The position numbers were made by a program, and so were the translations under genes. This document shows, in pieces, positions 20,880 to 32,099 of a stretch of 35,284 bases of DNA (its first letter is position 1; the number at the start of each line of letters is the position of its first letter). The stretch comes from Eimeria necatrix (taxonomy: Eukaryota; Apicomplexa; Conoidasida; Eucoccidiorida; Eimeriidae): the NCBI RefSeq assembly GCF_000499385.1, contig NW_013654111.1, positions 1-35,284 of the forward strand, in the 5' to 3' direction. The notes beneath the pieces were generated by a model, which saw nothing but the letters and a program-made list of their open reading frames with translations, did not search any database and was not told the origin of the DNA.

Positions 20880-23800
20880 CTTTAACTTTACATTTTCGCG
20901 ATTTCCACGAAATATCAGGTGCGACAATTCAGAGAAATACACAGTGATCTCCTCCACTGTCATTTAAGGTATTTGACGCACTGTTACATTTAAAAAGAAT
21001 TTCAACACATTTTTACCGAACAAAACATGCGCAGGTTCTTCTAAACCCACGACCTGCAGTCGAAATCTAGAGTAGCTTGGCGCAAGATTCAAAGACATTT
21101 CGTATTTCTATGCGAGCATGACTCTGTAGCCAAGCTGCGTCTGCGGCGTACACGCTGCCACCAACGCATTATGTTCCTAAAACGTTAGACTTCAAACAAC
21201 ACTGCAGCCTAGTTCCGATTATGCTACTGCTCATCTTTTTAGACTAGAATAAGCATAGCCAAAGACGCTGCCGAGCTTTCGACCAGAGTCCCGAGCAGCT
21301 AGCACATTTTCTGGAATTTAGTGAAGATTTTTTTTTAAAATTGACACTGCATACAATCTGCACCACTCTGCGCTTCATATACGCAGGATCTTCAAACCAG
21401 ATGATACAAGATAGGCCTTGGTTGACCTGGTCGAATAAAAAAAAATATTTGATAGTGGCGAGGCACTTAGCTCACAATCTTTTAGGTGCACTTCATGTTT
21501 CTTCACTTCCTAATAGCGTGCGATTCCACGCTCCTCGTCTTCCCACGTAAGATTCCGCCAGTAATACGAAAGATACATCGACGAAGTAAAACGCCCGCAC
21601 TGATAAACATCAGATCATTTTAAACAAACGGGCTTTCAAGTCTTCCCGTTTCACAAAAACGCACCCGAAATGCTTCAGGATCGGTCCGTACGACCGCCTG
21701 CCATTCCTCCATATGCAACCATTGCCCGTTTCTGCAGACTAAAACGCTGAGAGCCGAGCACTCATGCAACAAAAACCTTTTCCGAAAGAAAACAATTGTT
21801 CTTCAGAACTTTAGCCAAAAGTATAGTTGCAACACGGCTAATGCATTCTTCATGGATCGCAGCTTTTCACGGCAGCTCCTTAACACCAGCAGGCTAATAA
21901 AGTTTTCTCGTGAGCAACGCTCGTTGTCACGGCCACTGGCATGAACACACGCATACAAGCACCGGAGCTCAGCAAAATCGTTCACGCATTCATCACATTG
22001 AGCCAAATTGTCACGAATTACTTGTTAACGCACTCGCTGCAGCGAGAGGCCATCACGGCTTTTTTATCTACGCTACTTGCTAACGACGAAAAAAAGGCCT
22101 GACCTCAAACCTACACAAATTCTCTTGGCACACATTCCTGTTTGCCCTAAGCATATTGGGCTTTTTTCCCAATGCATGAATCATTGAAACACACGCTCAC
22201 TCAAGTTAGTTTGCACAAATCGTTGCACACGAACACTAGCAACAATCCTGCCTTTACCAATTGCACGATACAGGGATAAAACTCTGCCTTGTCTCAGGCC
22301 CTTTGATGCAACGTGCATAACAGCACAGCGGCACGCAACAAGCTTATGCAACAGTTCGGATCCTACAGGTAAAAATGTACCTTTTGTGCAACCTTCACCA
22401 TGGCACTCGATGGGGCTCAAATGCAGCTCTAAACCAGATGTTTTTTGTCTTCCTGTGCACATGCAATTCACGAGCAGGTTAGGAACCGGTTGCAGCCAAA
22501 CTGCACTTAGACCACTTGACAGAATAGCCACATCGTCACAAAAAACAAAAGGTATGCATGAAATGTCTACGAACTTGTGCATTGAACGAAGATACTCACT
22601 TGCCGTTGCATGATGTGCATTCAGAACAAACAGCAGAGCTTTTCCAGAACCCGACACACATGCCACCAGCAATGCTACAAATTTAGACGCTCACCACCGT
22701 CACCATAGCACTCAACAATTCACGCGAAAAGGATTCTTTAGCCATGAACACTGCACGCTTTTTTTATACTGCATGTGCCTTCCATGGCATGCGCATGCAA
22801 AGTAATGAAAGAACGGATACTGAGTAAACAAACTTCACAGCTTGCCCAGCCCAGCGCACAGGCTACCCAGTAAAAGACTGTAGATGCAACCCTTATCTCC
22901 TGCATGTTCACAAAAGGCAACTCTACAGTGAGGCCGCAGCAAGCAGCAATACAGAAGGAATGCCTATAGGAAACAATGCACACTTTTTCCATCGATATTT
23001 GCAACGATAAAATCTCACAGCGTCGCTATTTCGCTCAAATCTCAAGCATGAAGTAACAGACTCATCAGTACTTCGCGCAGGTTTTTCGACAGTCATGGCA
23101 AGGCTTGTCAAGCGCTTTAAAAGGCCTTTATACGCTGGGAATGAGCTAACCACAACTATAACGCGGCCAACGCCTTAATATGCAAACCTCATTAAGAACA
23201 CTCTATATGCACATCTCCACACGCACTTTTATTAAGCTGAGAGTTTTGATGCAGGCACTAATTGCTTCAAATGCAGAGCTTCCCAGGTAGCCCGACTGAC
23301 GGTTGCCTAAGAAGCTCTATGGTCAAGCGACGCTAAACCCATCTCACACAACAATAACTGATATAACGTGACCTGACGCGTAAATCGGTTTACTGAAGCA
23401 CCATAGTAAATGTATATACGTAGACGTTAGCTTTTAAGGCCTCGTGCAGTGCAATAATTCACGCCAGGTTCTTCAGTATTAATAGTCTAATGGGGTCATC
23501 TTCTGCGTTGGGCTCTCTAAAGTCAGTATGGTCGCAGAAAGGCGTTTTTGAACGTTGGGGTCCCCTCAGCGAGTATCGTAAGATAATCTATCTGCATGTA
23601 CAGGAGGCATCATCTTTGACTGCACACCGGCGTCTTTTAATGTTGTCTTGGTGTCGTTGCTTCACTTCATTAAGCAGTGGTCCTTGGGCCTTCTATAAAC
23701 TGAGCAATGTTACTAGGCCTTAACCCACAGTTTCCACACTGCCTAAAAGAGATCCTTGAGTGATCTCGACGTATATATAGCTATCCCAAGTTAATAAATG

Positions 23801-23939
23801 TGCTTTTGTTAATGAAACAACAGACCACTGTGGTACTGTTAGTTTTATTGAAGCGCTAGGGACTACTATCTAACCAAACCGAACAACGTACTGGCTGTGA
23901 CAAAGCAAACCACAAGAAAGTCTTACTTATGCCTTAATG
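20880..23939. other. Mostly featureless; G+T-rich island at 23.48-23.73 kb
   Basis: Apart from the minus-strand frame at 22181-22582, I see no gene or repeat. From about 23480 to 23730 the + strand turns G+T rich (bases 23521-23580: 13 A, 12 C, 19 G, 16 T), against the A+C-rich trend. A 77-codon frame (23490-23723) lies there with no recognisable motif. Confidence 0.35.
22181..22582 (-). CDS. Unrecognised 133-codon minus-strand open frame
   Basis: The first ATG is at 22582-22580. The frame stays open for about 33 codons upstream without an ATG, up to a stop near 22690, so it could be an exon with its start elsewhere. The product would hold eight cysteines in the first two thirds and a basic C-terminal part rich in Arg, Val and Gly. 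I recognise no domain. It is notable for its length because the G+T-rich minus strand has more stops than the plus strand. No paralogue is seen in the window. It is a chance frame or exon; of the open frames here it is among the more plausible. Confidence 0.2.
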   Translation of the reverse strand: MHKFVDISCIPFVFCDDVAILSSGLSAVWLQPVPNLLVNCMCTGRQKTSGLELHLSPIECHGEGCTKGTFLPVGSELLHKLVACRCAVMHVASKGLRQGRVLSLYRAIGKGRIVASVRVQRFVQTNLSERVFQ

Positions 23940-24689
23940 TAAGCCGGAAACGCATATCCAAAGTAGTATAAATACAGCCATGAGCGTCTCAATGAAAGAA
24001 TACTTTGACGTGCACGCCGTTGCAAAAACTCATTCCTCGCCAAAGGTAACACAGGAAGCAAAGCAGCTTTATTTAAACGCTTCACTTCACTGCGTGCTCC
24101 AGGAAATTCAAGGCGCAAATATTATGCCGCGTAACGCACGATACTTGTGCTTTTATCAGCTCTGATTCCTGTAACAACAATAAAAGCATCCGCATACCCA
24201 CTCCATGTGGCATCGCAGTGCTGGCAGCACATTGCAGAGGCGGCACGGTGAAACGTCCAACTGAGTTCATAAGCATCAAGCCGCTCCGCCGCATTGAACT
24301 TTAAAGCGCACACGCCAAGCCTTCAAAGCATCGGGGTGCACGAGTGCTCATCTGTGCTTGCAGCGCAGCCTTGAACTAGGGCGTCGCAGGCTGAACGCAA
24401 TGTGGCCGCACTAGACGTGCATTCTCTTCGCTTGGCAAGGCGGATGTGCACATAAACAAATTTTTTGGAAGTGCAAACGAAGCAACACCTCAGGGCATTA
24501 TTTTAGCACAAGCTTAGGCCTTTTAAATAACCTGATGCTTGTGGCATTCTCAAGCCATGGGACGCTATATGATGGAAACAGTCCCGCGAAGACGCTGAGA
24601 AAGTCAACATAAAAATAACGCAGCCACTTGAGCAGAACGTACCATCTGAGGAAAACACAATGATGAGCCTTTTTATGGATAATCTATGC
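23940..24689 (-). repeat. Family II tandem repeat, copy A
   Basis: The stretch CCGTTGCAAA at 24018 recurs at 26498 in copy C. TTATGCCGCG at 24122 corresponds to TTGTGCACCG at 24887 (B) and 26601 (C). Near 24354 CTGTGCTTGCAGCGCAG and then AGGGCGTC match CTGTGCGTGCAGCGCAG and AGGGCGTC near 26787 in C. The offset to B is about 765 bp. The minus strand is given because all three clear copies translate there to a related short stretch, but strand of origin is uncertain. Confidence 0.65.
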
Positions 24690-25559
24690 ATGCAGCAAGC
24701 ATGTGCCCGAAGTAATGAGTCTTAACGCAGACACGTGAGCTGTTTTAATAGGTCAACCGACAAGGCACGCAAAAAACAAGCTAACACAAGCACTCATACT
24801 TGACAAAAGCGAGCACACCAAATATAGTCTCTTGCTTTGTAAAGCCTGCTTCACTGCGCGGGGCAAACAAAATCACCGCGCAAGCATTGTGCACCGCAAA
24901 TCACGACAGTCACGTCTGTATCAACTCTATTTCCTCTCACGCCAACGAAATTCTCGGCAGATCACTTCATGTAGTCTATCGCCACTGTTACACTATTTTA
25001 GATGCAGCACGGTTCATCCCCCAAATGCTTTCATCCACGGCAAACCGCCGCATGACACTGCACTCTGATATACGCATGCAAAGCTCTCGTCAAAAAGCAA
25101 CAGACTTGCGTGCTCATCGGTATGTCCAGCGCAATTTTGAGCAATTGCTGCTAGGTCCCACTGGTGATGCACTCAGCCCGTTCGGCACGAGAATCAATTT
25201 GATGTAAAGTGCAACACAAAGTGCCTCGTAGTGCCTCGTATTCTTTACACTGTGACTGCATCAAACAGAGCAAGGAACCTTTTTGTGACGCAAGCATCCA
25301 GTCCGTGTTATGAGCATCTCGAAAGAGCACAGCTCCAAGAGGGCTTCGGAAGGATCCAGCGCACGAATTCGCGAAACCGCTTAAGACCATAATCAGTCCC
25401 ATAGTCCCGCAAATACTGACGTACGCGAGCACAGCTCTCAAAGACCACCGATTTGCCATGATTGTGTAGTTGCTTAAGTAGACAGTCCGAACACCATGAA
25501 ATGCTCGCTGCCGAAAAGGTAAGCATCATAATCTGTACAAATTTGCTCACTTCCTAAAA
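24690..25559 (-). repeat. Family II tandem repeat, copy B
   Basis: It aligns to copy C at an offset of about 1714. From 24887 and 26601, 30 of 40 positions are identical, and 7 of the 10 differences are transitions. Further anchors (B / C) are CTTGCTTTG near 24832 / 26548, CCCGTTCGGCA near 25178 / 26868, and GAGCATCTC followed by AGAGCACA near 25311 / 27000. On the minus strand both copies read DVT..I.GAQ.L, which fits a shared ancestral frame. B also contains a fresh 10-bp perfect duplication (25221-25240). Confidence 0.75.
25221..25240 (+). repeat. Perfect 10-bp direct duplication
   Basis: GTGCCTCGTA occurs twice in a row without a mismatch. Against the heavy divergence around it, this is a recent slip or duplication, or a footprint of a small insertion event. 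Confidence 0.8.
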
Positions 25560-26419
25560 GCCGAATAACACCATGCCGATTTACTGACTTTTCCTTGCGG
25601 CACGTCGGAGTTCTTCCCAGTCATCTGCTTTATATGGGGCCGCGTCTGCTGCACTTGAGCAGATGCGTACGGCACACAAAGCAACGATATTAGGAAAATA
25701 TTAAAGACACGAATTAGTGCTCTTGCCTTTGCAGTAATATCTGCAGCAAAACGCGAAGTGCCATCAACTGCACACCATTCACGTCAATTCGGAGCATGCC
25801 TGCAAGCGAAGCGCTCACATCAATCACAGCCAGTAGTTCGCGGACAGTCTAAGCTTACTTTTTGCTACATCCGTTATCCTCCACGTGCAAACCGCAGTGA
25901 TCGGAAATTTTCATCTGCAACAGCGCGAATCAAAACGTCTTATATGCGGAAGTGAGAATTTACCGCGTCTGCATAACTTTCAGCAGACCAAAATCAGTTC
26001 AAAATTCACAGGCAACTGTTCACACGTTTGCGTTCCCGGACGCAAAATTCCATCTTAGCAGGACTGAAAAATTGCGTGGTTCTGAATGACAAAGGGTCAA
26101 ATGCAAAGAATAAGCGTGCAGCACGTCACAAGAAAGTTGTCGAAGTATTCAACTGGAGTTGCACACCTATTTGATATAGCACGCCGCTCCTTTCAACCTT
26201 ACGCCAATGAAGCGCCTGATTAAGGAGAAGCTTGCATGGCTATGCAATGATACGCACATATAAAAAGCCTGTAAGCCTGTCAACTTCGATAGAAGAGCAC
26301 TGCAGCAAGCATCAAAGGCCAATCGCCTAGATATCCGAGCATAAAAGAGGCGTGATCACTTGAACTGAACGCACGAGCTGAGAGGAGTGAACGGACAAGT
26401 TATTTTACTGATGGTCTAT
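25560..26419 (-). repeat. Family II tandem repeat, copy X (most eroded)
   Basis: Weak but collinear matches fill the gap between B and C: CTCTTGCCTTTG near 25720 (B: 24830), a GCAAGC...TCACAGCCAGT stretch near 25801 (B: 24881), TCTGCAACAGCGCGAATC near 25914 (C: 26716), and TATAGCACGCCGCTCC near 26174 (B: AGAGCACAGCTCC near 25322). Offsets to B are about 850-920 throughout. Taken alone each match is marginal; their order and spacing make the copy credible. Confidence 0.45.
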
Positions 26420-27250
26420 GCGAACAGCAAGCACGCGTCCAAAGTAAGGAGGCTTAATACAAAGCATGCGCGCAAGCAAAGCATGTTGACACGCATACCG
26501 TTGCAAACGCTCATACCTAGGCGAAGAAAACACGCGAAATGAAGTCTTGCTTTGGACAAGTTGTTCCACTGCACAATGCAAGAAACTTGCTGTGCAGATA
26601 TTGTGCACCGTAGATCATGATAGTTACATCTTTATTTACATTTGGTTCCGGTTGCGCCAATGGAATTTTCCGCAGAATCGTTTCATACCGTCCACCACTC
26701 TTCGCACAATATTTCAGATGCAACAGGGTGGATCCAGAAGCTTCAAACCACGTTCTTCCTAATCAATGAGAGACTTGCGTGACCTTCTGTGCGTGCAGCG
26801 CAGTAGTAATTTAGGGCGTCAGGGGATGAGTGTGGCTTTGTCCAAATAGACGGGCACTCTACCCGTTCGGCAAGAGCGTCAAGACACCGAAAGATTGAAC
26901 ACAATCTGCTCAGTAGTCCGCATGCAAACAGTATTCAAAAGAGTTTTGCTTTGGAAAAAGGAACAGCTCCCTGCGGCGCGTCCATTTAGCTTGTGTCACG
27001 AGCATCTCATTAGAGCACAACTCCGAAAGAGGGTCAGAAACACGCAGTAAGCGCATTAAAATTTTCGCATATGGCTTGGCTCGAGTAAGACAGGCATCTG
27101 TGAACGCAGCTCTAAGTGTATCATTTTCGCATGCTCACGCATCTGCGCATGTAGCCAACTCTTCCACCTATAAACAATGGCTGCAGGAAAGGCAAACAAC
27201 GCAATCGACGAAGATTGACTCACTTCCTGAAAGCGAGAAGACAGCAACCC
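26420..27250 (-). repeat. Family II tandem repeat, copy C
   Basis: This is the best-matching partner of B and, over its left 470 bp, of A. It starts with a TCCAAAGTA word (26440; A: 23957) and ends near CTCACTTCCTGAAAGC (27219; B: CTCACTTCCTAAAAGC near 25547). I looked for a fifth copy to the right and could not convince myself of one. Confidence 0.7.
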
Positions 27251-29974
27251 TTTTTACTAACTATCATTTGCGACACATGAAAAATATGCCGTCACAAAAA
27301 TCACTCCAGATGAAGCCGCGCATGATGCACTCGATCAAGTGGAGGTGCATGTGGCACACCAGGTAATGATAAGGCAAAAATACATTTCATGAATGTATGT
27401 TCACTTCAACAACAACGCAAATTCACACTAAAAAATGGTTCCCCACAGCATCAAAATATGTTTTTGCAGTGAGCATTCATAGTGGCAAGTGTTACTGTTA
27501 CTGCAAAAAGGAAGCATCTGGCCTTTTGCTTGGCCTCTGCACATGGAATAAATTTGGACAAGAAAACATTCTGTGCACTCTACCAGCTTTCCGAGTTTAT
27601 TAAACGCGAAACTGCGTATCACAAAAAGGCAATGCTGCAAAATGAACGTTGGCTGTGGCTAAACAGCACTAAAACCGTCTCATCAATCATTTATTCAGTC
27701 GTTTGAAGTTATTTACAGGCAGTCAGGCTCTTTAATTTTGTCCACAACCAACGGTCGAGATCAAATAGAGACTGGATGCAGTAGTTGCTGCATTGCACTG
27801 TTGCTGTGGGAATCCGCGCCTAAAATTGAAGTCACATTGCTGGGATATCGACATACAAAATCCACGACATCACGGAAGCCAGAAGGCTATAAAAATGCCT
27901 TGCATGTTGTGTTTTATTCACCAGCAACGACGCTTATTTCCAGATTGCCACAAACCTTCGCTTCATCTTACAAATAACGAGCATGATTCCCCATGCAAGA
28001 CGAACGTTCTGCAGGGAAGAAAATCACAAGCATCTCTACTGACGCCATTTGCACAGATCAACCACACGTCCAGAGCAGTCAGCATAAATTGAGGTGTGAA
28101 GCTGATTAGGGGAACCAGTACATCGGCAAGCCCACCACGAAAAGAATTCACCCCTGCTGAAGCCAAAGCAATCTTGAACAGCTTCATTTGAGCCGATTGC
28201 TCAACAACGCGCTGCAGCAAGGAATATGCTCATGCACGATCTAACAAGTCAAGCAAACCAGAGCTTTGTTTTGTAATATTTGTTCCCGATTAAGCTGCAA
28301 CATGTATGTCACGCAGGCGCTTTCCATCAGGACGCAACATGGTAATTCCTTACACAGCATTTGGTTCTGAAGAGCCACTGTTGCACACGTGGCATAACAA
28401 GGTCCCCGTCATACGTTTTTGCGACTTGCACATTGCCAGTTGAAAGCTAAGCGCTGCTGCTTCTACTATATTGTAGCAAAGCTAACTGTACGGTTTTGTG
28501 CTGCAAAATATTTTGAGCCTCTTGCTTTGAGCACGCGGTCTAGGCACAACGCATTGCATCCGAAGCATTCATCAAGTAAGAACAAACATCAATACCAACA
28601 CTACCTCAGGAAAACAGTGTACGCAAATAGCACCAAACAGAATAGCGCTTTGCATGGGAATGGCGGCTAGCTGTTGCAAAGACCTTTTTGAGCACTCCCA
28701 GAATGCAACGCAGATAACAGTAGCAAATAAGCAACACAGTTCTGGTGGCAATTGTTTCCGTCAGACGAAACAACGCATACATACGTTTCTCTGTTTGTTC
28801 TTTGTTACAATCATATGCCCCTACGTTGATTATCGGCTACCACATACGCAAGCACCGCGAGAACGCAACAGGCTGAGCTCAACGCACTTTCTGAGACCGC
28901 GCAGTAACGCAGCACTGAGCTGACTACCTCATGAAACAAACATTAACAGTGAAACCAAAGAAGGTATAATGCAGAGATCGCAGGCTTCTGGCCCTTCAGT
29001 CCCAAGAGTTTCACGTGCACGGATGCACACGTGATACATCTGGAACAGCAACCAACTTCAGTACAGCTGGAGTTGCCGTAGCTTATAAAGCGATTATTAA
29101 AACGATTGCTGCCACCACATATCGACTTATCATGATGGCATCTAGCTGATCTTTAAAACTTGGATCACATCTGCCACACACAGAGCATGGAGTCTTCCCT
29201 ACAGCTTTCAAAAAATTCGCAGACGAAAGGTGAGTCAAAATCCAGTCCCTACGCGGAACACTACTTCAAAACATTCCTCAGCACCACTGGACGACAGCAA
29301 ACATCTTCTACATACTTCTGTTTCGCCTTAAAAAATGAGTGATCGACATCAACATTTTCCGGCATTCATATAGATTTGCGCTTACAAAAAAACAATATGA
29401 AACCAAAATATATTTGAAAACCTATCAAGTAGTACAATTTCTTTAGCTGAACTCACCACCTGAGACAAATGGCGCCAGAAATCAGTAATGACGTGAATCC
29501 TGCACAGCTTTGTTGTGGTCAACGTGAATGTTTCAGATATAGACAGATCAACTGGATTGATTCGAATCCAGCTATGAGGAGCTCACCTGAGTGCTATTGG
29601 CATAAGATACGTCAAAGGCCAACACATTATGCCACACTTGCGTCGGCTATTGCTTACAGTATAAAATTCAGCTCAAATTATACGTGATGCGTAAAAATTT
29701 GTTCGCGCAGCAGAAAACTGTCATGCCTGAGCAAACAGAAGAAATGACACGCCTCTCGCACCGTTGCACCAGGCAGCACGCTGCAGTAACATGATCCGAG
29801 AATATTCGTCGCCGCCCAGACTGGCCATTCCTTCCTTGAGATTCTGTGGGACCCACAACAGGAAAATACGTGAAGTGTAATTTCTATGCAAGTTGAAACT
29901 TCCAAGCAGCTCCCAGTACGAACAGCGTAGACAGTAAACAATCTAGTAAGCATTGCGTTCATAGCCGAAAAGGC
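27251..29974. other. No gene recognised
   Basis: Several frames of 70-100 codons exist on both strands, for example 27793-28092 + and 27963-28220 -, which overlap each other. None has a recognisable motif, and I see no clear internal repeats. The + strand remains A+C rich. Confidence 0.4.
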
Positions 29975-30216
29975 GAGCTTGTTCACCAGCGTCCGCATCG
30001 TTGCGTGGCGATAGAAACATAAACAAAACAAAAGGCCTGCGGTATTCAACAAACTGCATAATTCTTTACGTTGAACGCACCGCCTATGACGTCACCACAA
30101 ACTATCACTGTGGATAACCGTGAGCAGCATCGGTACGGCCAAATCTACACGAGTAAGCTGCAATGAAGTACAAACAACTGCACGTCTTTTTCTTTGCTCA
30201 GCGCTATCAACGCGCC
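29975..30216 (-). repeat. Family III inverted repeat, left arm
   Basis: The reverse complement of 31768-32000 aligns here with few indels. A perfect 24-nt run lies at 29996-30019. A second strong block ends with GTACAAACAACTG at 30168-30180 (partner: reverse complement of 31800-31812). Arm lengths between the two blocks are 184 and 177 bp. On the minus strand a short frame reads LCFYRHATM, which is also found in the other arm on the plus strand, as is QLFVLHCS. The shared peptides fall in different frames within each arm, so any coding sequence is frameshifted. Confidence 0.8.
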
Positions 30217-31748
30217 AAGCCGCATATTCAGCTGAGCTCGCACACACGTGGTTCGCGCGCCGAAAGGAATTGATACTACGCGGAAACGCCTGGAGAGTGC
30301 AACGAATAGCATGATTCTCTTGGTTGAACGCATCTGAAGAGACAACTAAAAGCACAAAGCATTGATGAAGCGTCCGTTGGAACAACAACGGCACGGTTGA
30401 ACGAAACTGTTCGAATATCGACACATACGTTGGAGTGCGAAATGAGCAGCTCTTCGTCTAAATTTTCCTTTCTCACCAACTAGAGAAAACGACGAACGTT
30501 TTGCGGCAAATAAGTCGAAAATTCTTCCGTCCTTGCTTCTTGCTTGGGATACTGCATGTAGAGTGTAATGTGACCGGAATTACTAACGATGAATGGTGAT
30601 GTGCATGCAGGCGTGCGCGCAGTAGCAAACACTCATGCATGGCAAAATAGATGGAACAGTACACATTTCGCAGCATATTGCAGTACCACTTGCCATTCAC
30701 ATTCGTCCGTACCTGCCGCGGTAAATTGTTTCTGTAGCTTTCGTTGAAGGCAGATCAAAAGATGAGTTGATGTGCAAGTCGCACAGAAAGCATCACTCCG
30801 CGGAATATCTGGGTACCAACATGCGCTAGCGACAGTTCCCCCATACTGCATATTCGCAACGCGCTCTTCTTCATCATGGTCTCCACGTGTCGACAAGAAC
30901 GAAAACTAAGCCAAAGTGTCTGGAAACTCAATAAGCAGTAGGCTTCTAAGCCGCACGCACCGTCTGTGGCAAGTGGCACCAAAGATCCTTCAGCTAACTC
31001 GATTCGCAGAGAACAACGCATGCTCAAGCAAGACGCTTCACACGTGGACACTCCAATTATATGAAAATAAAATTTACCACGGTATACTTTGAGATACGAA
31101 ATGCTGCCCAGGTTTGTGGCATGTGGCCGCAAACGTACGAATTATTTCGTAGAGCGCTCGCAATACCGCTAGAATTCATCGTTGTCAAATGTAGGGCTGC
31201 CAATGCAGCAAGCACTCAACCACGAGAGAATGAGCAATGCACACTTTACATCGATGATTTAAGCAGCATATTAAAGTAGCACATCCTACTCACATTTGTC
31301 ACTACATGCATGGATGATTTCTTTCTAATGCATCTATGAAAAGCACAATCAAAACGTGAGTTACCCACGAAACACAAAAAATCTCAGACTATCTCAGCGC
31401 CAGCTGACAATAGCTTCAGCTCCCACATATTGTATGCCTGCAAAATCGTCATCCTCTTTACTTCTGTCGTGTGGTCTCGCGCCAACGCAAGCCTGAAAAT
31501 AACCAACATGCCTGGAACTTAGCATGATCCTCAGATAAACCCACTGGCTGTGACCAAAGATAGAAAAATTCTCTGATTTGTTTTGGCTCGCATACAGCAA
31601 CTGCACGTTAAAATGAAGTGCCTCACATCGTGACAAACAAGTTTTTAGAAAATACAGTTTGGCGCACAGAAGAAAGCTTAACATTTTCAACGTACCACTG
31701 TTTCAGCACTGGGCTGCGAAAGCAACAGTTTGAATATCAACTGATAAT

Positions 31749-32072
31749 GTGAGTGTAAAAAGGGCAAAAGTGGTGGCGTTGATGAAAAATAACGGCTTAC
31801 AGTTGTTTGTACTTCACTGCAGCTCAGTCGTCTCCGTGCCACTGCTAGTCACGGTTTACCTGAATGGCAATTTGTGGTGGCATATTGGGTGGTACGCTCA
31901 ACATAAAAAATTATGCAGTTTGTTCAGGGCCACAGGCTTTTCGTTTTGTTCTTTGTTTCTATCGCCACGCAACGATGTGGACCGCTGGCATGGCAATTTA
32001 TTCTTTGCACGTAAAGTCAAATGGTGCGCTTGCAATTCTGCGTTCACCACAACTGAAGACTTAGGTGTTTAA
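31749..32072 (+). pseudogene. Frameshifted open frames over family III right arm
   Basis: A GTG-initiated frame from 31749 to 32072 and an overlapping ATG frame from 31864 to 32064 cover the arm. Similarity to the minus-strand translation of the left arm (29.7-30.35 kb) moves from the first frame to the second near 31950, at a one-base indel. This is what a decayed coding element would look like. No known domain is recognised; the QLFVLHCS-type stretch is hydrophobic but short. The element could equally be noncoding with chance open frames. Confidence 0.2.
31768..32000 (+). repeat. Family III inverted repeat, right arm
   Basis: This is the partner of 29975-30216 in opposite orientation, about 1.55 kb apart. 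Here the + strand is G+T rich (bases 31861-31920: 18 A, 7 C, 16 G, 19 T), as expected if it is an inverted copy of an element whose other copy sits A+C-rich side up. A one-base indel near 31950 relative to the left arm shifts the shared peptide QLFVLHCS and the later LCFYRHATM into different frames. Confidence 0.8.
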
Positions 32073-32099
32073 TGGAGCCAGCCTGGACTCAGCCAGACT

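Noticed and set aside
24800..25207. 135-codon plus-strand open frame in family II copy B
   Set aside because: It opens with TTG, has no early ATG, lies on the stop-depleted A+C-rich strand, and its similarity to copy C is explained by DNA homology of the repeat.
27251..28100. A fifth family II copy to the right of copy C
   Set aside because: Only one weak match (near 27541, CATGGAATAAATTTGG) falls at a suitable offset; the other anchors are missing.
30390..31770. Short direct similarity between about 30404-30437 and 31727-31757 (TTYGAATATC then GTGAGTG/GGAGTG)
   Set aside because: About 28 bases with several mismatches and no extension; could be chance, although it lies at the outer flank of one family III arm.
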